In this document: positions 51,467-61,062 of the stretch, one piece after another
Position numbering within the stretch: the stretch's first letter is position 1
Layout of the letters: each line of letters starts with the position of its first letter
Origin: Lyngbya aestuarii BL J
GTDB lineage: Bacteria; Cyanobacteriota; Cyanobacteriia; Cyanobacteriales; Microcoleaceae
NCBI RefSeq assembly: GCF_000478195.2
Contig: NZ_AUZM01000037.1
Span: forward strand, 1 to 61,062
Direction of reading: 5' to 3'
Length of the DNA: 61,062 bases
Notes under the pieces: generated by a model
What the model was told of the DNA's origin: nothing
The model's database searches: none
What the model saw: only the letters and a program-made list of their open reading frames with translations
Made by a program: the position numbers and the translations under genes

Positions 51467-52773
51467 TATCGCTTCACCATTCCTTCATAGCGTTGAGAAA
51501 TTACATAAGTTTGCACCTGTTTCGCCGTGTCAATGGCTACACCCACCAAAATCAGGAGAGAAGTGGCACCAAATCCGCGAAAAGTGGGAACCCGAGTCGC
51601 GGTTTCAACGACAGTGGGAATAATCGCCACAAACCCTAAAAAGATCGCCCCCAAAAAGGTCAATCGATTTAAAACCCGCTCAATATATTCACTGGTCGCT
51701 CGACCTGGACGAATTCCCGGAATAGACGCCCCCATTTTTTTCAAGTTCTGCGCCATATCCACAGGTTGCAAAATCAGCGACGCATAGAAATAACTAAAGA
51801 ACAAGATCAGCACCAAATAGAAAGCGGCATACAACCAAGGAGTCGGTCCACTCGGACTTAGAGCTGTCGCAATTTGAACTAAAATCGGATTGTTGGTAAA
51901 TTGCGAGAGGGATGCAGGTAAAATCAAAACAGCCGAAGCAAAAATGATCGGCATCACCCCACCCTGATTCAGTCGCAACGGCAAATAACTGGTTTTTTCC
52001 CGATAAAGTTTCCGACCGACCTGACGACGAGCCGAAACAATCGGAATTCGCCTCGTTCCTTCTTGAACAAACACAATCCCGACGATCATCGCCAAGAAAA
52101 TCAGCAACAGGATAATCACCCGACCGACAATGGCGCGATCACCACTTTGAGCCAACTCAATTGTATTTCCCAAAGAGCGAGGCAGAACCGCCACAATATT
52201 GACAAAAATCAGCAATGAAGCCCCGTTCCCAATTCCGCGCTCGGTAATCAGTTCCGACACCCACATGACAAACATTGCCCCGGCTGATAACGCCAAGACC
52301 ACCTCCGCCATAAACAAAGGCCCTGGACTTTCAGCAAAAGGACTCACCCACAAAGCCAGACCAATACTTTGCAGAACAGACCATCCGAAGGCAACATAAC
52401 GGGTAATCTGAGAAATCTTACGGCGTCCCGCTTCCCCTTCATTTTTCTGTAAGTCTTCTAAAGTCGGTAATGCAGCCGTCATCAACTGCATGATGATCGA
52501 AGCATTAATAAAGGGTAAAATTCCCAAGGCAAAAATTCCCAGAGCTGAAAGGCCCCCACCCACAAACAAATCCAAAAAGCCAATCACGGGGCTATTTTGA
52601 ATATTGGCACTAAAGGCAGCGCGATCAATTCCGGGAATGGGTAAAAATACCCCCAAACGAACTAAAATTAACAAGCCAATGGTGACTAGGATACGACCTC
52701 GTAACCCTGCGGCTTGAGCCATCTGCAAAAACGTCTCTTGTGCAGTTGGTGCTTTATCTCGACTAACAACCAT
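51466..52773 (-). CDS. secY: Preprotein translocase subunit SecY
   Basis: The 435-aa channel of the Sec translocon in plasma and thylakoid membranes. About ten membrane helices are visible; family signatures are PIPGIDRAAFSANI, GIFALGILPFINASIIMQLM (plug and helix 2) and the cytoplasmic loop IPGIRPGRATSEYIERVLNR. In the standard place between rplO and adk. Confidence 0.98.
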   Translation of the reverse strand: MVVSRDKAPTAQETFLQMAQAAGLRGRILVTIGLLILVRLGVFLPIPGIDRAAFSANIQNSPVIGFLDLFVGGGLSALGIFALGILPFINASIIMQLMTAALPTLEDLQKNEGEAGRRKISQITRYVAFGWSVLQSIGLALWVSPFAESPGPLFMAEVVLALSAGAMFVMWVSELITERGIGNGASLLIFVNIVAVLPRSLGNTIELAQSGDRAIVGRVIILLLIFLAMIVGIVFVQEGTRRIPIVSARRQVGRKLYREKTSYLPLRLNQGGVMPIIFASAVLILPASLSQFTNNPILVQIATALSPSGPTPWLYAAFYLVLILFFSYFYASLILQPVDMAQNLKKMGASIPGIRPGRATSEYIERVLNRLTFLGAIFLGFVAIIPTVVETATRVPTFRGFGATSLLILVGVAIDTAKQVQTYVISQRYEGMVKR

Positions 52774-52813
52774 TAAGGACTACCTCTTTCAAACCAAGTT
52801 GAACCGGGATCGC

Positions 52814-53311
52814 TCAGTCTTGCTCAGTCTGAGTTTCCTGAGTTTTTCCACTTGTTTTATTTTTGGCATCAATCGTCTGACAACTTCCCCCTGCGGCTTC
52901 AATTTTTGAGCGAGCAGTTTGGGTAAAAGCTGCGGCTTTGACTTGCAGCGGCACATTGAGTTCCCCATCTCCTAACACTTTTAACGGGCCATTATTACTG
53001 GTTAAAATTCCCGCTTTTTGTAAAGAATCAAGGGTAACTTCTGTATTGGCACTGCACGATGCCAACTTTCCTACATTAATGGTAGTGTACTGTTTCCGAT
53101 TCACCAGAGGAAAGCCCTTTAATTTGGGCAAACGTCTGTAGAGAGGATTTTGACCTCCTTCAAATCCCGGTCGGGTACTTCTCCCGGAGCGAGCTTTTTG
53201 ACCGCGCATCCCTTTACCACAGCTTGCCCCTTGGCCGGCAGAAATTCCTCGACCCAGGCGACGACGACGCTTGCGGGAGCCGGCTTTTGGTACGGCATCT
53301 TCTAATCTCAT
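52814..53311 (-). CDS. rplO: 50S ribosomal protein L15
   Basis: A 165-aa L15, with the glycine/arginine-rich N-terminus [46 protein letters not shown] and the C-terminal globular domain. The last 15 residues form an extra polar tail. rpmD (L30) is not found between rpsE and this gene. Confidence 0.97.
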   Translation of the reverse strand: MRLEDAVPKAGSRKRRRRLGRGISAGQGASCGKGMRGQKARSGRSTRPGFEGGQNPLYRRLPKLKGFPLVNRKQYTTINVGKLASCSANTEVTLDSLQKAGILTSNNGPLKVLGDGELNVPLQVKAAAFTQTARSKIEAAGGSCQTIDAKNKTSGKTQETQTEQD

Positions 53312-53383
53312 GGTTTTTTATCTGTGATCAGTTATCAGTTGTTGGGGATGAGAATTTTCATTGTCGGGTACAAACTCAACCCG

Positions 53384-53923
53384 TTAACTTGCATAAAGCT
53401 GCTCAACCGAAATTCCCCGTTCTCGGGCAACTTCTGACAAGGTTCTTAAGCTGGTGAGTGCATCAACCGCCGCTCGGGCATTATTGAGCGGGTTACTCGA
53501 ACCGAGTTGTTTGGCGAGGATATTGCGAACGCCTGCCAGTTCAAGAACCGTTCGGACAGCTCCCCCGGCAATTACCCCAGTACCGGGTGCTGCGGGACGA
53601 ATTAGCACTTTTGCACCGCCACCTTCTCCTTGAACCAGATGGGGAACAGAGTAGGATTTGGTCAGAGGGACTTCAATCACGTTTTTGCGACCATCTGCAA
53701 CTCCTTTTTTAACCGCCCCAATGACATCGGCAGCTTTTCCGACCCCAACGCCCACTTGACCCCGTTCGTTACCGACGATCACAATCGCCCGGAAACTGAG
53801 TTTTTTACCGCCCTTGACGACTTTAGTCACCCGACGAATTTGTACAACCCGTTCTTGCCATTCTGTGTCTTTTTCTTTGGCGCGATTGCCTTTTTTGCGA
53901 CGCTGCTGTTGTTGTTCTGCCAT
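53384..53923 (-). CDS. rpsE: 30S ribosomal protein S5
   Basis: A 179-aa S5 involved in decoding fidelity. The dsRNA-binding N domain ([40 protein letters not shown]) and the C-terminal domain ([20 protein letters not shown]) are intact. A charged N-terminal extension precedes them, normal for cyanobacteria. Confidence 0.98.
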   Translation of the reverse strand: MAEQQQQRRKKGNRAKEKDTEWQERVVQIRRVTKVVKGGKKLSFRAIVIVGNERGQVGVGVGKAADVIGAVKKGVADGRKNVIEVPLTKSYSVPHLVQGEGGGAKVLIRPAAPGTGVIAGGAVRTVLELAGVRNILAKQLGSSNPLNNARAAVDALTSLRTLSEVARERGISVEQLYAS

Positions 53924-53957
53924 AATCGTTTATCCTCTTAGCTGTTCATGTTTAATT

Positions 53958-54320
53958 TTAGAAGTCTAAACCCGCTTCTCGGGCGGCTTCGGCAAGAGCT
54001 TTGACTCGACCGTGATAAAGGTAGCCACCTCGGTCAAAAACGACTTTGCTGATCCCTTGAGAGAGTAAACGTTGAGCTAGAAGCTGTCCCACTTGTACAG
54101 AGGCATCACAGGTTCCCCCGGTTTCGACTTGGGTTTTGAGATCGGGATCAAGGGTAGAAGCCGCCGCCAGGGTATGATGTTGAGTATCATCAATCACCTG
54201 AGCATAGATGTGTTTGTGAGAACGAAATACGGCTAACCGAGGCCGTTGGGAAGTGCCAAACACTTTGCGTCGAACACGGCGATGCCGACGAGTGCGTGAT
54301 TCTCTGCGAGTCTGTTTCAT
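53958..54320 (-). CDS. rplR: 50S ribosomal protein L18
   Basis: A 120-aa 5S rRNA-binding protein: arginine-rich start ([19 protein letters not shown]), [19 protein letters not shown] and the C-terminal [20 protein letters not shown]. Three bases separate it from rplF upstream. Confidence 0.98.
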   Translation of the reverse strand: MKQTRRESRTRRHRRVRRKVFGTSQRPRLAVFRSHKHIYAQVIDDTQHHTLAAASTLDPDLKTQVETGGTCDASVQVGQLLAQRLLSQGISKVVFDRGGYLYHGRVKALAEAAREAGLDF

Positions 54321-54323
54321 GGT

Positions 54324-54869
54324 TTATTTCTTGGCTTTACCTGCTTTACCTGCTTTACGTCTGACTTGTTCTCCGGCATAGCGGATGCCTTTCCCTTTGT
54401 AGGGTTCAGGGGGACGAACGGCACGAATTTGAGCGGCGATATTCCCCACAACTTCTTTGTCGATGCCGCTAATAATCACGTTGGTATTGTTTTCCACCGC
54501 CACGGTAATCCCCTGGGGTGGGTTCATCTCCACGGGTTTGCTGTAGCCGACATTGAGAATCAAATTTTTTCCTTGAACTTGCGCCCGATACCCCACCCCT
54601 TGAATTTCCAGGCGTTTTTCAAATCCTTTGCTGACGCCATCGACCATATTGGCAACCAGGGTACGAGATAATCCATGTCGTTGACGAGCGACCCGGGACT
54701 CATCACGCCGTTTAACCAATAAGGTTTCACCGTCTTGTTCAAATAACACTTGAGCGGGTAGCACCCGAGAGAGTTCGCCTTTGGGGCCTTTGACGGTGAT
54801 TTGTTGTCCCTCAATGGTTAAGGTTACTTTCGGGGGAATCGGAATTGGACGTTTACCAATTCTAGACAT
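54324..54869 (-). CDS. rplF: 50S ribosomal protein L6
   Basis: A 181-aa L6 with two related domains: [30 protein letters not shown], then [20 protein letters not shown] and the signature [21 protein letters not shown] 284-bp non-coding gap (54870-55153) separates it from rpsH upstream, holding a TGTCAGTTGTAAG-type repeat near 54875 and no visible gene. Confidence 0.98.
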   Translation of the reverse strand: MSRIGKRPIPIPPKVTLTIEGQQITVKGPKGELSRVLPAQVLFEQDGETLLVKRRDESRVARQRHGLSRTLVANMVDGVSKGFEKRLEIQGVGYRAQVQGKNLILNVGYSKPVEMNPPQGITVAVENNTNVIISGIDKEVVGNIAAQIRAVRPPEPYKGKGIRYAGEQVRRKAGKAGKAKK

Positions 54870-55153
54870 AATGCTTTTGTCAGTTGTAAGTTGTCAATTT
54901 TTGCAAGTCAAACAGCAAAACGGACATTGGTCTACAAAAAGGAATTCAATGATCTGATGAGCAACAAAGATCTAGAGTTCTGGGTTTAACCGTCGCCTGC
55001 TTTTCAACCAATGTCTCCATTGCAGAACGGATAAACGGATCTAATCAAAACATCAATCTTTGCTCAAGAGCATAGAGGTTCTCCGTTTTTTGCGCTCCCT
55101 ATCCGTTGTAAAATCGAGACGGTTTTGAATGTTGATGTTACTTTCGACTCGAC

Positions 55154-55555
55154 TTACCAGATGTAACAAAGCACTTCTCCGCCAATACCCTGACTACGGG
55201 CTTCTCGGTCGGTCATCACTCCTCGAGAGGTGGAGATAATCGCAATCCCAATTCCTCCTAAAACCCGAGGGAGTTCTTTGCGGTTGCTATAAACTCGTAA
55301 ACCCGGGCGGCTGACTCGTTTTAGCTTTTTGATAATGGGAGTGCGAGTTTTCGGATTGTACTTCAAGGAGAGAACCAAAGCTTTTCTGATTCCTTCTCCG
55401 GTTTCCTCATACTCTCCAATAAAGCCTTCGTTCCTCAGCACTTTAGCAATGCTGCGAGTCATTTTCGTGGAGGGAATGTGTGTGGTTTGATGTCGCGCCA
55501 AGCAAGAGTTCCGAATGCGCGTCAACATATCTGAAATAGTATCGTTTGTTGGCAT
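55154..55555 (-). CDS. rpsH: 30S ribosomal protein S8
   Basis: A 133-aa central-domain assembly protein, with [54 protein letters not shown] and the C-terminal [20 protein letters not shown]. It follows rplE after 24 bp; rpsN (S14), which separates these genes in many bacteria, is absent here. Confidence 0.98.
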   Translation of the reverse strand: MPTNDTISDMLTRIRNSCLARHQTTHIPSTKMTRSIAKVLRNEGFIGEYEETGEGIRKALVLSLKYNPKTRTPIIKKLKRVSRPGLRVYSNRKELPRVLGGIGIAIISTSRGVMTDREARSQGIGGEVLCYIW

Positions 55556-55579
55556 AGTTATTTCGTTGATCTAATCGCC

Positions 55580-56128
55580 TTAGTTTTCCCGGAAGGGCAT
55601 TCCCATCTCTTTGAGTAAGGCACGTCCCTCTTCGTCGGACTGAGCGGTGGTAATAATTGAAATATCTAAACCCCGAATTTGATCGATGCTGTCGTATTCA
55701 ATTTCAGGGAAAATGAGTTGTTCTCGAACACCCAAACTGTAGTTTCCTCGTCCATCGAAGCTTTTAGGGCTAATCCCCCGAAAGTCCCGAATTCGTGGCA
55801 ATGCCAGGTGAATGAGTCGCTCTAAGAAGGCATACATCCGATCTGATCGCAATGTGACCATCACCCCAACGGGCATTCCTTGACGAATTTTAAATCCGGC
55901 GATCGCTTTTTTGGCTCGGGTAACCACTGGTTTTTGTCCAGTGATTAGAGAGATTTCCTTGAGTGATGAGTCGAGGGCTTTAGCATTCTGCGAAGCTTCT
56001 CCCAAGCCACGATTAATAGTTATTTTAATAATCTTGGGAACTTGATGGATATTTTGATATCCAAATTGCTCCATGAGCTTGGGAACGACTTTTTCGAGAT
56101 ACTGATTTTTTATTTGAGTGACTGCCAT
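55580..56128 (-). CDS. rplE: 50S ribosomal protein L5
   Basis: A 182-aa 5S rRNA-binding protein. Blocks include [60 protein letters not shown] and the C-terminal [20 protein letters not shown]. Full length, 89 bp after rplX. Confidence 0.98.
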   Translation of the reverse strand: MAVTQIKNQYLEKVVPKLMEQFGYQNIHQVPKIIKITINRGLGEASQNAKALDSSLKEISLITGQKPVVTRAKKAIAGFKIRQGMPVGVMVTLRSDRMYAFLERLIHLALPRIRDFRGISPKSFDGRGNYSLGVREQLIFPEIEYDSIDQIRGLDISIITTAQSDEEGRALLKEMGMPFREN

Positions 56129-56217
56129 TGTGCTTGATCCTTTTCTATCCCTGGGCTTGGTCAGGGAGGGGTTGATACCAAGGTGAGAGTGATTTTTTTC
56201 CCGTTGTTTTAGAGAAA

Positions 56218-56568
56218 TTAATCAAGAATCTCTCCGGTTTTTTTGAGCTTTCTTACTTTTCGTCCTTCTTCGGTGAAGGTGTAACAAATTCGACTGGCAA
56301 CTTTTTCTTTGGTGGAATACAGCATGACATTAGAGCTATGAATTGGGGCTTCAAAGGTAATGATTTTGCCGGATTCTCCTTCTTGTTGAGGTTTGACGTG
56401 TTTGGTGCGGATGTTAATATCCTTAACGACGACTTTACTCAACTTGGGAATAGCGCGGATAACTTCTCCAACTTTGCCTTTATCTTTTCCGGCAATAATT
56501 TGTACGGTATCCCCTGTTTTGACGTGCATTTTCATCCGTTGGGATGAGGGTTGTTTCTTAAGCGCCAT
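56218..56568 (-). CDS. rplX: 50S ribosomal protein L24
   Basis: A 116-aa protein that starts assembly of the large subunit. The KOW motif is [20 protein letters not shown], followed by [20 protein letters not shown]. Its ATG follows the TAA stop of rplN with no gap. Confidence 0.98.
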   Translation of the reverse strand: MALKKQPSSQRMKMHVKTGDTVQIIAGKDKGKVGEVIRAIPKLSKVVVKDINIRTKHVKPQQEGESGKIITFEAPIHSSNVMLYSTKEKVASRICYTFTEEGRKVRKLKKTGEILD

Positions 56569-56937
56569 TTAAATAACCTCCGGTGCTAAGGAAACGATTT
56601 TCATGTAATTTTTCTCCCGTAGTTCACGAGCGATTGGGCCAAATACGCGGGTTCCTCGAGGATTACCCTCCGGGTTAATAATCACGGCGGCGTTATCATC
56701 AAACCGGATGCTCATGCCACTATCACGGCGCAGACTGTGACGAGTCCGAACAACGACCGCTCTCACTACATCTGATCGTTTAACGGCCATGTTGGGAATC
56801 GCATCTTTAACCACAGCAATAATCTCATCACCAATCCGGGCGTAGCGACGATTACCTCCACCCAGGATGCGGATACACATCACTTTTCGCGCTCCGCTAT
56901 TATCAGCAACATTCAGGATAGTCTGCGTTTGAATCAT
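56569..56937 (-). CDS. rplN: 50S ribosomal protein L14
   Basis: A 122-aa, very conserved L14: [60 protein letters not shown] and [20 protein letters not shown]. Directly abuts rplX. Confidence 0.99.
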   Translation of the reverse strand: MIQTQTILNVADNSGARKVMCIRILGGGNRRYARIGDEIIAVVKDAIPNMAVKRSDVVRAVVVRTRHSLRRDSGMSIRFDDNAAVIINPEGNPRGTRVFGPIARELREKNYMKIVSLAPEVI

Positions 56938-57009
56938 GACACTTCATCGATTGTTGAGAGGTTGATTGTTGAAACGGTCTGAAAATCTTAGAAACGTTCT
57001 CGCTGGTGA

Positions 57010-57258
57010 TTATTCAGGTCGAGAGGTTAGAATTTCAATCACATTCCAACGTTTTGTTTTACTCAAAGGTCGAGTTTCTTGAATGCGAACTCTATCCCCT
57101 TCTTGACACTGATTTTCTTCATCGTGAGCTTTGTACCGTCTGGTCTTCACCACGATTTTTCCATACTTGCGGTGGGGGGAACGGTTTTCAATCGCCACCA
57201 CGACTGTTTTCTCCATTTTGTTGCTGACCACTAAGCCAACTCGTTCTTTGATTGCCAT
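57010..57258 (-). CDS. rpsQ: 30S ribosomal protein S17
   Basis: An 82-aa OB-fold 16S rRNA-binding protein: [40 protein letters not shown] and [18 protein letters not shown]. Between rpmC and rplN. Confidence 0.98.
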   Translation of the reverse strand: MAIKERVGLVVSNKMEKTVVVAIENRSPHRKYGKIVVKTRRYKAHDEENQCQEGDRVRIQETRPLSKTKRWNVIEILTSRPE

Positions 57259-57320
57259 AGTTCTGTGTACTCAATAGATTGTCAAACCTGAAAACAATTG
57301 GTTTCCTTTCGCTGACTTTT

Positions 57321-57587
57321 TTAGGCTTCTTCTGCTGAGGAAGCGGGGGCTAATTCCGGTTCCGGAGTCGCAGATTCTTCTGCTTCAGCCTGCTGTTGTC
57401 GTTCCCGTTCAATGGTAAATAATTGAGCCAGTTGATGTTGAGTATGTTTAAACTCATGAGGCTTTTCTAGTCGCCCTGTGGCTTTCAGTAGACGTAGGTT
57501 AGCCAGATGTTTTTTGAGTTCAATAATCTTGTCAGACAGTTGTTCATCATTTAACTGTCTCACCTCTTTGATTTTTGGAAAAGCCAT
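57321..57587 (-). CDS. rpmC: 50S ribosomal protein L29
   Basis: An 88-aa protein near the exit tunnel. It has the two-helix L29 core (LNDEQLSDKIIELKKHLANL, RLLKATGRLEKPHEFKHTQ, LAQLFTIERERQQQ) plus an acidic, alanine/proline-rich tail of about 20 residues not found in E. coli. Confidence 0.96.
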   Translation of the reverse strand: MAFPKIKEVRQLNDEQLSDKIIELKKHLANLRLLKATGRLEKPHEFKHTQHQLAQLFTIERERQQQAEAEESATPEPELAPASSAEEA

Positions 57588-57629
57588 AACTCCTTAACCT
57601 CCTAATATATCCCTTAAAACCCTCTTCTT

Positions 57630-58058
57630 TTATTCGGAGGATTTTTCCTCCTTTGGTTTGACAATAAACTTTGTCTTAATCGGTAATTTAGAGTCGGCTA
57701 AACGCATGGCTTCGCGAGCAATTTCTTCAGAAACGCCAGCGAGTTCAAACATAATCCGTCCGGGCTTAACTACAGCAACCCAATACTCCGGCGCACCTTT
57801 ACCGGAACCCATCCGAGTTTCAGCCGGACGCATGGTAATCGGTTTATCGGGAAAAATCCGAATCCAAATTTTTCCGCCCCGACGAATGTAACGAGTCATC
57901 GCCCGACGAGCAGCCTCTATTTGGCGGGAAGTAATCCAAGAGGGTTCGAGAGCTTGCAAAGCATATTCGCCGAAGCTAATAGTATTTCCTCGGCTCGCTT
58001 GACCTCTCATTCGGCCCCGTTGTTGTTTACGGAATTTCGTTCTTTTAGGACTTAACAT
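57630..58058 (-). CDS. rplP: 50S ribosomal protein L16
   Basis: A 142-aa protein near the A-site tRNA elbow. Signatures: [60 protein letters not shown] and [20 protein letters not shown]. Confidence 0.98.
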   Translation of the reverse strand: MLSPKRTKFRKQQRGRMRGQASRGNTISFGEYALQALEPSWITSRQIEAARRAMTRYIRRGGKIWIRIFPDKPITMRPAETRMGSGKGAPEYWVAVVKPGRIMFELAGVSEEIAREAMRLADSKLPIKTKFIVKPKEEKSSE

Positions 58059-58124
58059 CGGTGGTTCGTGGTAAGTTGTGGGCGATCAGTCGAAGGTCTA
58101 TAGGCCTGATCATTTTCGGTTTCT

Positions 58125-58853
58125 TTATCCTTCGTTCGAGCGATCATCATATTTTTGACGTCGCGGTTGTTTACGTCGCGGTTGACCGACATTTGCAGTG
58201 TTTGAGGTTTCTTCCTGTCCGGGAATAATTTCACCTTTAAACACCCAAACTTTAATGCCGAGAATGCCATAAATGGTCAAAGCGGTGCAGTAGGCGTAGT
58301 CAATATCTGCCCGCAGCGTATGCAGAGGAACTCGACCTTCACGAGTCCATTCTGTCCGGGCAATTTCAGCCCCGTTGAGGCGGCCGCTGACTTGAACTTT
58401 GATCCCTTCTACTCCGGCTTTTTGGGCTCGGGTAATGGCTTGACGAACGACTCGACGGAAGGATACCCGTTTTTCCAGCTGCTGGGCAATGTATTCTGCG
58501 ATTAACCGGGCATCGGCGTCAACGCGAGCGACTTCGACAACGTTGATCCGAATCTGACGATTGTTGCCCAGTTCTTTTTGTAAACCGACGCGCAGCGATT
58601 CAATCCCCGTTCCGCCTCGACCCACAACAACCCCAGGTCGTGCTGTTAACACTTCTAAGTCGATTTGATCGGCTTTACGTTCAATCCGAACATCCGAAAT
58701 TCCTGCATTACTCAGGTTTTTTTGAATGTATTGGCGGATTTTATAGTCTTCTTGCAGCAGGTCGGGATAATGTTTGGCATCGGCGAACCATCTAGACTTA
58801 TGTTCTTGGGTGATTCCTAAACGAAAACCGACTGGATTAATTTTTTGTCCCAT
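58125..58853 (-). CDS. rpsC: 30S ribosomal protein S3
   Basis: A 242-aa S3 at the mRNA entry channel. It begins [20 protein letters not shown], has a KH domain around [20 protein letters not shown], and the C-terminal [20 protein letters not shown] and [21 protein letters not shown] polar tail of about 25 residues follows. Confidence 0.98.
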   Translation of the reverse strand: MGQKINPVGFRLGITQEHKSRWFADAKHYPDLLQEDYKIRQYIQKNLSNAGISDVRIERKADQIDLEVLTARPGVVVGRGGTGIESLRVGLQKELGNNRQIRINVVEVARVDADARLIAEYIAQQLEKRVSFRRVVRQAITRAQKAGVEGIKVQVSGRLNGAEIARTEWTREGRVPLHTLRADIDYAYCTALTIYGILGIKVWVFKGEIIPGQEETSNTANVGQPRRKQPRRQKYDDRSNEG

Positions 58854-58944
58854 AGCGAATTAAAGTATGAAATGGGTTAACGATTCATCATTGGATTGAA
58901 AGGTACAAAATTCAATGGATTGTAATTGTTGAACTCGAATTAAT

Positions 58945-59304
58945 TTATTCCTCAACATTCGGAGCAACTGCCACGGTAATGTGACAAGTTGGCTTGCGAA
59001 TTTGATAGGCACGACCTTGAGCGCGTGGGCGATAGCGTTTCAAACTTGGGCCTTGGTCGGCAAAAGCTTGAGAGACAACCAGAGTCGCTGGATCTAAACC
59101 CTGATTATGTTCAGCATTGGCTACGGCAGAACGCAAAGCCTTTAAGATAGGCTGACAAGACCGATAAGGCATAAATTCTAGAATGATCAGTGCCTCTCGA
59201 TAGGAGCGTCCCCGAATTTGATCGAGGACTCGTCGTACTTTGTGAGGCGACATCCGAATATAGCGAGCGATCGCTTTAACTTCTGTGCTAGTGTCTACAG
59301 GCAT
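58945..59304 (-). CDS. rplV: 50S ribosomal protein L22
   Basis: A 119-aa protein lining the exit tunnel: [40 protein letters not shown] and the extended hairpin [21 protein letters not shown] start at ATG 59304 (MPVDTSTE), seven bases after GAGGA; an upstream in-frame ATG at 59364 would add 20 residues foreign to the family. Confidence 0.96.
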   Translation of the reverse strand: MPVDTSTEVKAIARYIRMSPHKVRRVLDQIRGRSYREALIILEFMPYRSCQPILKALRSAVANAEHNQGLDPATLVVSQAFADQGPSLKRYRPRAQGRAYQIRKPTCHITVAVAPNVEE

Positions 59305-59406
59305 TATGGTTTCCTCGATCCCTTGGATGTAGAGACGTTCTGGGTGAACGCCTTTACCCGTCAATAATTGCTGTATTGGGCAATCTACTTTTGATCCGGG
59401 TTGGTC

Positions 59407-59691
59407 TTATCGACGAGCCTTTTTGTCGCCCCCGGCGTGACTCCGATAGGTGCGAGTTGGAGCAAATTCACCTAACTTATGTCCAACCATTTGTTCGGTC
59501 ACAAAGACAGGAACGTGTTGGCGGCCGTTGTGTACGGCGATGGTATGACCCACCATCAGGGGCAAAATTGTCGAAGCTCGTGACCAGGTTTTGATCACTT
59601 CTTTGCCTTTTTTGCCACTGGCATCTAAGGCGGCGATTTTTTTGAGTAAATGATCGGCGACAAATGGGCCTTTCTTGAGTGAACGAGACAT
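59407..59691 (-). CDS. rpsS: 30S ribosomal protein S19
   Basis: A 94-aa head protein that contacts S13. It starts [20 protein letters not shown] and contains [30 protein letters not shown]-like [20 protein letters not shown] and [12 protein letters not shown]. Standard position between rplB and rplV. Confidence 0.98.
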   Translation of the reverse strand: MSRSLKKGPFVADHLLKKIAALDASGKKGKEVIKTWSRASTILPLMVGHTIAVHNGRQHVPVFVTEQMVGHKLGEFAPTRTYRSHAGGDKKARR

Positions 59692-59783
59692 AGTGACAAC
59701 TCTTTGGATAATGTTCAGCGTTCAGAATTTCAGGAGATTTCTCTGCCGTTCGTCAAGTCTGGCAAACAGAGACTCGAACGCAA

Positions 59784-60647
59784 TTAACTCTGACGACCGC
59801 CCTTACCCCGTTTGGAGGATTTGCGGCGACGACGAACAATTAATTTAGTGCTGCGCTTTTTGGGGTTGCGGGTTTTCAGACCCAAGGCAGGTTTACCCCA
59901 AGGCGTACAAGGACCACTGCGACCGATAGGAGCGCGTCCTTCACCCCCTCCATGAGGGTGATCGACCGGGTTCATTACACTTCCGCGAACGGTGGGTCTT
60001 TTGCCTTTCCAGCGGTTACGACCGGCTTTACCGATGCTGATGTTACGCGCTTCGATGTTGCCGACTTGTCCGATGGTTGCATAGCAACGAGCCTGGATTT
60101 TGCGTTGTTCTCCCGAAGGCAATTTCAGGGTGACATATTCCCCTTCTTTTGCCATAAGTTGGGCGCTAGCTCCGGCTGCTCGCACGACTTGTCCCCCTTT
60201 TCCGGGTACTAATTCGACATTATGAACGTCTGTTCCTAATGGAATTCTCGATAGGGGTAATGCGTTGCCCACTTCAATGGCGGACTCTGGCCCGGAGACG
60301 ATCACGGTACCGACTTTCAACCCGACCGGATGCAAAATATATCGCTTTTCGCCATCGATATAATGCAGTAAGGCGATGCGGGCGTTACGGTTGGGGTCGT
60401 ATTCGATCTCTGCAACTTTTGCCGGGATATTATGTTTATCGCGACGAAAATCAATGATACGGTAGAGTTTTTTATGTCCTCCACCCCGATGACGACAGGT
60501 GATTACACCTCGGTTGTTACGTCCCTTATGACGATGTTTGGTCGTGACGAGGGAAGGTTCTGGGGTTGAGCGTGTAACTTCAGCAAAGTCTGAAACTGAA
60601 TGTTGTCGAGTGCTTGGGGTATAGGGTCGATATGAACGAATTCCCAT
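59784..60647 (-). CDS. rplB: 50S ribosomal protein L2
   Basis: A 287-aa protein at the peptidyl-transferase and intersubunit region. Blocks: [60 protein letters not shown] and the signature [20 protein letters not shown] with its essential His. The longest ribosomal protein in the block and complete. Confidence 0.99.
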   Translation of the reverse strand: MGIRSYRPYTPSTRQHSVSDFAEVTRSTPEPSLVTTKHRHKGRNNRGVITCRHRGGGHKKLYRIIDFRRDKHNIPAKVAEIEYDPNRNARIALLHYIDGEKRYILHPVGLKVGTVIVSGPESAIEVGNALPLSRIPLGTDVHNVELVPGKGGQVVRAAGASAQLMAKEGEYVTLKLPSGEQRKIQARCYATIGQVGNIEARNISIGKAGRNRWKGKRPTVRGSVMNPVDHPHGGGEGRAPIGRSGPCTPWGKPALGLKTRNPKKRSTKLIVRRRRKSSKRGKGGRQS

Positions 60648-60701
60648 GATTTTCCCTCTTTTTTATATCTGCAAAAAACAATCCTAAATTGTGAATTTCC
60701 C

Positions 60702-61010
60702 TTACACTTCTGGGAATAGGATTTTTCTTAGGGGTTCTCCATCCTCTAGAGTAACAATGGCTCGTTTATAGCGAGATTTGAATCCGATAAATTTGCCCAC
60801 TCTACGCCGTTTTCGGGGCGGATTATGAGTATTGACACTCATCACTTTGACGGAGAACAAGAGTTCGACCGCTTCTTTAATGACGGGTTTACTCGCCCGA
60901 GGATCGACATCAAAGGTGAACTGGTTTAGCTCCATTAATACGGTTGCTTTTTCCGTCACAATCGGTCGTTTGATCACATCAGCGAGATCGCGGGTTTGAT
61001 ATTCAGTCAC
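60702..61010 (-). CDS. rplW: 50S ribosomal protein L23
   Basis: A 102-aa protein at the tunnel exit, docking site for trigger factor and [43 protein letters not shown] and [20 protein letters not shown]. The start is GTG 61010, six bases after AGGAGG and overlapping the end of rplD; an ATG at 61034 lies inside rplD and upstream of that site. Confidence 0.96.
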   Translation of the reverse strand: MTEYQTRDLADVIKRPIVTEKATVLMELNQFTFDVDPRASKPVIKEAVELLFSVKVMSVNTHNPPRKRRRVGKFIGFKSRYKRAIVTLEDGEPLRKILFPEV

Positions 61011-61062
61011 CGTAAACCTCCTGGATTTTCTCAAGGGCTGCGGCTGTGGTCACAATATTGTC
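61003..61062 (-). CDS. rplD: 50S ribosomal protein L4, C-terminal 19 codons (runs off right edge)
   Basis: The frame [19 protein letters not shown] followed by TGA is open from the right edge and matches the C-terminus expected for cyanobacterial L4. It overlaps the rplW start by eight bases, and the rplW ribosome-binding site lies inside it. The rest of the gene is outside the window. Confidence 0.85.
   Translation of the reverse strand, partial: DNIVTTAAALEKIQEVYGD

Noticed and set aside
1-61062. tRNA or rRNA genes
   Set aside because: Several GGTTCGA strings were checked as possible T-loops; all lie inside protein genes or lack the matching stems.

Overview
This window comes from a cyanobacterium, probably a filamentous, Oscillatoria/Lyngbya-like one; the genus is a guess. 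The evidence is psbH and psbN in their usual divergent arrangement, cyanobacteria-type families (KGK domain, PEP-CTERM protein, bacterial dynamin, NDH-2), many copies of the HIP1 octamer GCGATCGC, and the cyanobacterial form of the S10-spc-alpha ribosomal superoperon. I saw no rRNA, tRNA, integrase, transposase or CRISPR array.

Layout. 1-8.4 kb is housekeeping: the start of a TPR repeat lipoprotein-like protein running off the left edge, peptidyl-tRNA hydrolase, TatA, PsbH/PsbN, chorismate synthase, a metallo-beta-lactamase-fold hydrolase, a protein with degenerate ChW-like repeats, and iron superoxide dismutase. 8.9-15.9 kb carries signalling and membrane genes: a PAS-GAF hybrid histidine kinase, a response-regulator adenylate cyclase and a large dynamin-like GTPase. 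15.9-17.7 kb is a small accessory island: a 35-bp minisatellite and G/C-rich repeats, a KGK protein, an HNH nuclease and a RelE/ParE-like toxin-antitoxin pair. 17.9-23.1 kb has pgi, a NarL-type regulator and an unusual fusion of a cyclic-nucleotide-binding domain, a degenerate sigma-54-activator AAA+ domain and a membrane polyferredoxin. 23.1-27.3 kb is a purine salvage divergon (guaD, NCS2 permease, NupC). 27.3-31.2 kb is a redox operon: NDH-2, SnoaL-like, DoxX, and a MerA-like flavoprotein without the terminal cysteine pair.

The most interesting part is 31.6-36.7 kb. An XRE repressor and an ImmA-type metalloprotease face a five-gene rightward cluster that ends in two paralogous coiled-coil proteins and a strong terminator. 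The control region between them holds four copies of TTGA-N8-TCAA. One overlaps the -35 box of a near-consensus repressor promoter (TTGAAA-17-TATGAT), and another overlaps the -35 of a candidate rightward promoter. This looks like a phage- or ICE-style repressor/antirepressor-protease switch controlling a coiled-coil cargo operon instead of a mobile element.

36.7-43.5 kb contains a DUF4198/PEP-CTERM protein, hflX with an ambiguous start, a frameshifted membrane gene, several small conserved genes, and an overlapping pair that includes a nuclease-like protein. 43.6 kb to the right edge is one long minus-strand translation block: prfA, rpmE, rpsI, rplM, truA, rplQ, rpoA, rpsK, rpsM, rpmJ, infA, adk, secY, then L15 through L23 and the tail of L4. 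It lacks S14 and L30.

Family assignments rest on reading motifs without database searches. Start codons were moved where a Shine-Dalgarno sequence clearly favoured another codon.
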